Assembly: GCA_020719775.1 (NCBI GenBank)
Contig: DYPS01000003.1
Span: 1 to 32,836 of the forward strand
Direction of reading: 5' to 3'
Length of the DNA: 32,836 nucleotides
Source: Desulfosporosinus sp.
Lineage (GTDB): Bacteria; Campylobacterota; Campylobacteria; Campylobacterales; Arcobacteraceae
In this document: piece after piece, positions 31,997-32,836 of the stretch
Layout of the letters: the number at the start of each line of letters is the position of its first letter
Position numbering within the stretch: the stretch's first letter is position 1
Made by a program: the position numbers and the translations under genes
Notes under the pieces: generated by a model
The model's database searches: none
Told to the model about the DNA's origin: nothing
The model's input: the letters and a program-made list of their open reading frames with translations, nothing else

Positions 31997-32836
31997 TTAG
32001 TAAATCACAGCACTTGTATATCCAACAACCCTTGTATCATCTTTTGTGACATCAGCACTTGTACGATAGTCAAGAAGTCTACTTTTGAGCCCTTTTCTTT
32101 TACTTACTTCAATAAGTGCTTTTACCCCAACTCCTCCACAAGCTTCGCAACCTTTTTCCCAAATAGTAAGGTCTAATGTGGCAATGGCTTCAAGGCAGAT
32201 GCTATCAAGTTGATTTGCTTTTGACTGGTGATAAAAATGGCTTAAATCAGTGCTAATGACCACAAAAGTATCGCTATCTTTGAGGGCAAATTCTATCACT
32301 TTTGCGATAGATTCATAATCCACTCGACCATAAACAATCTCAACGATTTTACTATTTGGAAATGCTTTTTGGATAAATAAGCTTTGTGTTTCTGTTGAGT
32401 GTTCATTGTGAGCATCGAGATTAAAATGTAAAAAAGGAAATTGTTTTAAAAGGAGAGTTCCATAGTTCTTATCAATAACTATATCCCCACAAACAGTTGT
32501 ATATCTATCAAACATCGCCACACTTCCACCATCAAATGCAACTCTATGCGATGGTCCTATGAGCAAAACTCTTTTTGGGTTGAGATTTTTCACTACACTA
32601 TAAGCTATATTTGCAGTAAATCCACTATAAATATATCCAGCATGTGGCACTATAATAGCAAGTGGCTCGATATTTGTTGGTGCTTTAAAATCTGAATTTT
32701 GAAGCATAGTGTCAAAATGTGCAAATTGTTTCTCTATTTCAGTGCAACTTGCACTATAAAAAGTTCCAGCAAAACTCATATCTCTAGTGGTATAAAACAC
32801 ACCATCAAGTTTTTCACCACATTTTTGGCAAAGAAC
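31997..32836 (-). CDS. AmmeMemoRadiSam protein, Memo domain, apparently fused to an upstream radical SAM domain (partial)
   Basis: The Memo (AmrB) domain begins at about MSFAGTFYSASCTEIEKQF (M at 32779) and shows the family blocks IVPHAGYIYSGFTANIAY, LIGPSHRVAFDGG, DAHNEHSTETQSLFI, VISTDLSHFY and ACGGVGVKALIE; its histidines resemble those of LigB-type dioxygenases. The frame stays open upstream to the window edge (32836) and reads VLCQKCGEKLDGVFYTTRD. The CxxCG-x-x-x-x-GVF pattern is how AmmeMemoRadiSam radical SAM proteins end, so the protein is probably a radical SAM-Memo fusion whose N-terminal part lies outside. No ribosome binding site is evident before the internal ATG. The family's function is unknown. 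Confidence 0.85.
   Translation of the reverse strand, partial: VLCQKCGEKLDGVFYTTRDMSFAGTFYSASCTEIEKQFAHFDTMLQNSDFKAPTNIEPLAIIVPHAGYIYSGFTANIAYSVVKNLNPKRVLLIGPSHRVAFDGGSVAMFDRYTTVCGDIVIDKNYGTLLLKQFPFLHFNLDAHNEHSTETQSLFIQKAFPNSKIVEIVYGRVDYESIAKVIEFALKDSDTFVVISTDLSHFYHQSKANQLDSICLEAIATLDLTIWEKGCEACGGVGVKALIEVSKRKGLKSRLLDYRTSADVTKDDTRVVGYTSAVIY

Noticed and set aside
1-32836. Search for CRISPR arrays, insertion sequences, prophage genes, tRNA and rRNA genes
   Set aside because: No regular repeat-spacer array, transposase, integrase, or RNA gene pattern was seen by reading. tRNA absence was judged by eye only.

Overview
The window is AT-rich DNA from a denitrifying member of the Campylobacterota (epsilonproteobacteria; a Sulfurimonas-, Sulfurovum- or Arcobacter-like organism is my inference). 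The case rests on several things: class II DAHP synthase beside a Campylobacterota-type transaldolase, an aminotransferase / unknown gene / murC order that I remember from Helicobacter, an FxsA-DsbC-HemC group, LuxS, and a cytochrome cd1 (NirS) denitrification locus. I see no IS element, CRISPR array, tRNA or rRNA.

Layout. 1-9051 is mostly housekeeping: the tail of a possible DNA methyltransferase, an RhlE-like DEAD-box helicase (+), then aroG, tal and a small membrane protein (-), then a TrkA-C domain protein, a DapC-like aminotransferase, an unknown protein and murC (+). 9052-9322 is intergenic and holds a candidate small RNA. 9323-14887 is one tightly coupled minus-strand operon for heme d1 synthesis: nirC, nirJ, nirF, SUMT (nirE), a precorrin-2 dehydrogenase, an unknown protein, a fused siroheme decarboxylase (nirDL-type) and a second unknown membrane protein. 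Divergent from it (15009-18606, +) are a TrpD2-like protein, a pentaheme cytochrome c, a hemerythrin-PAS protein and a second NirC-like cytochrome. 18624-24050 (-) carries a small membrane protein, norC, norB, a 50-residue membrane protein, nirS and a second pentaheme cytochrome. Upstream of these (24141-24970, -) are a 66-residue membrane protein and an FNR-family regulator; ccoG diverges from the regulator. 26645-28346 (+) is luxS, a methyltransferase-like fragment and an mnmD-type gene. 28359-31916 (-) holds a ferritin-like protein, an IscU-like protein, hemC, a DsbC-like protein and fxsA. The window ends inside an AmmeMemoRadiSam protein that appears to be a radical SAM-Memo fusion.

How the parts work together. 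NirS reduces nitrite to NO, NorBC reduces NO to N2O, and the operon at 9323-14887 builds the heme d1 that NirS needs. norCB precedes nirS in one transcript. The FNR-family protein has the E-x-x-S-R recognition helix but no FNR-type cysteine cluster, so a Dnr/NnrR-like NO-responsive role is likely. Three strong promoters (nirC, trpD2 and the nor-nir operon) each have a TTGAC-N4-GTCAA palindrome centred exactly 41.5 bp upstream of the start site predicted from a good -10 hexamer. Two weaker copies with the same geometry precede the first pentaheme cytochrome and the intergenic region at 9161-9243. The latter would drive a short transcript whose loop carries a CTCCTCCTCC tract, complementary to Shine-Dalgarno sequences. 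This candidate regulon, and the possible FNR-type-regulated antisense-SD small RNA in it, is the most novel thing I see here.
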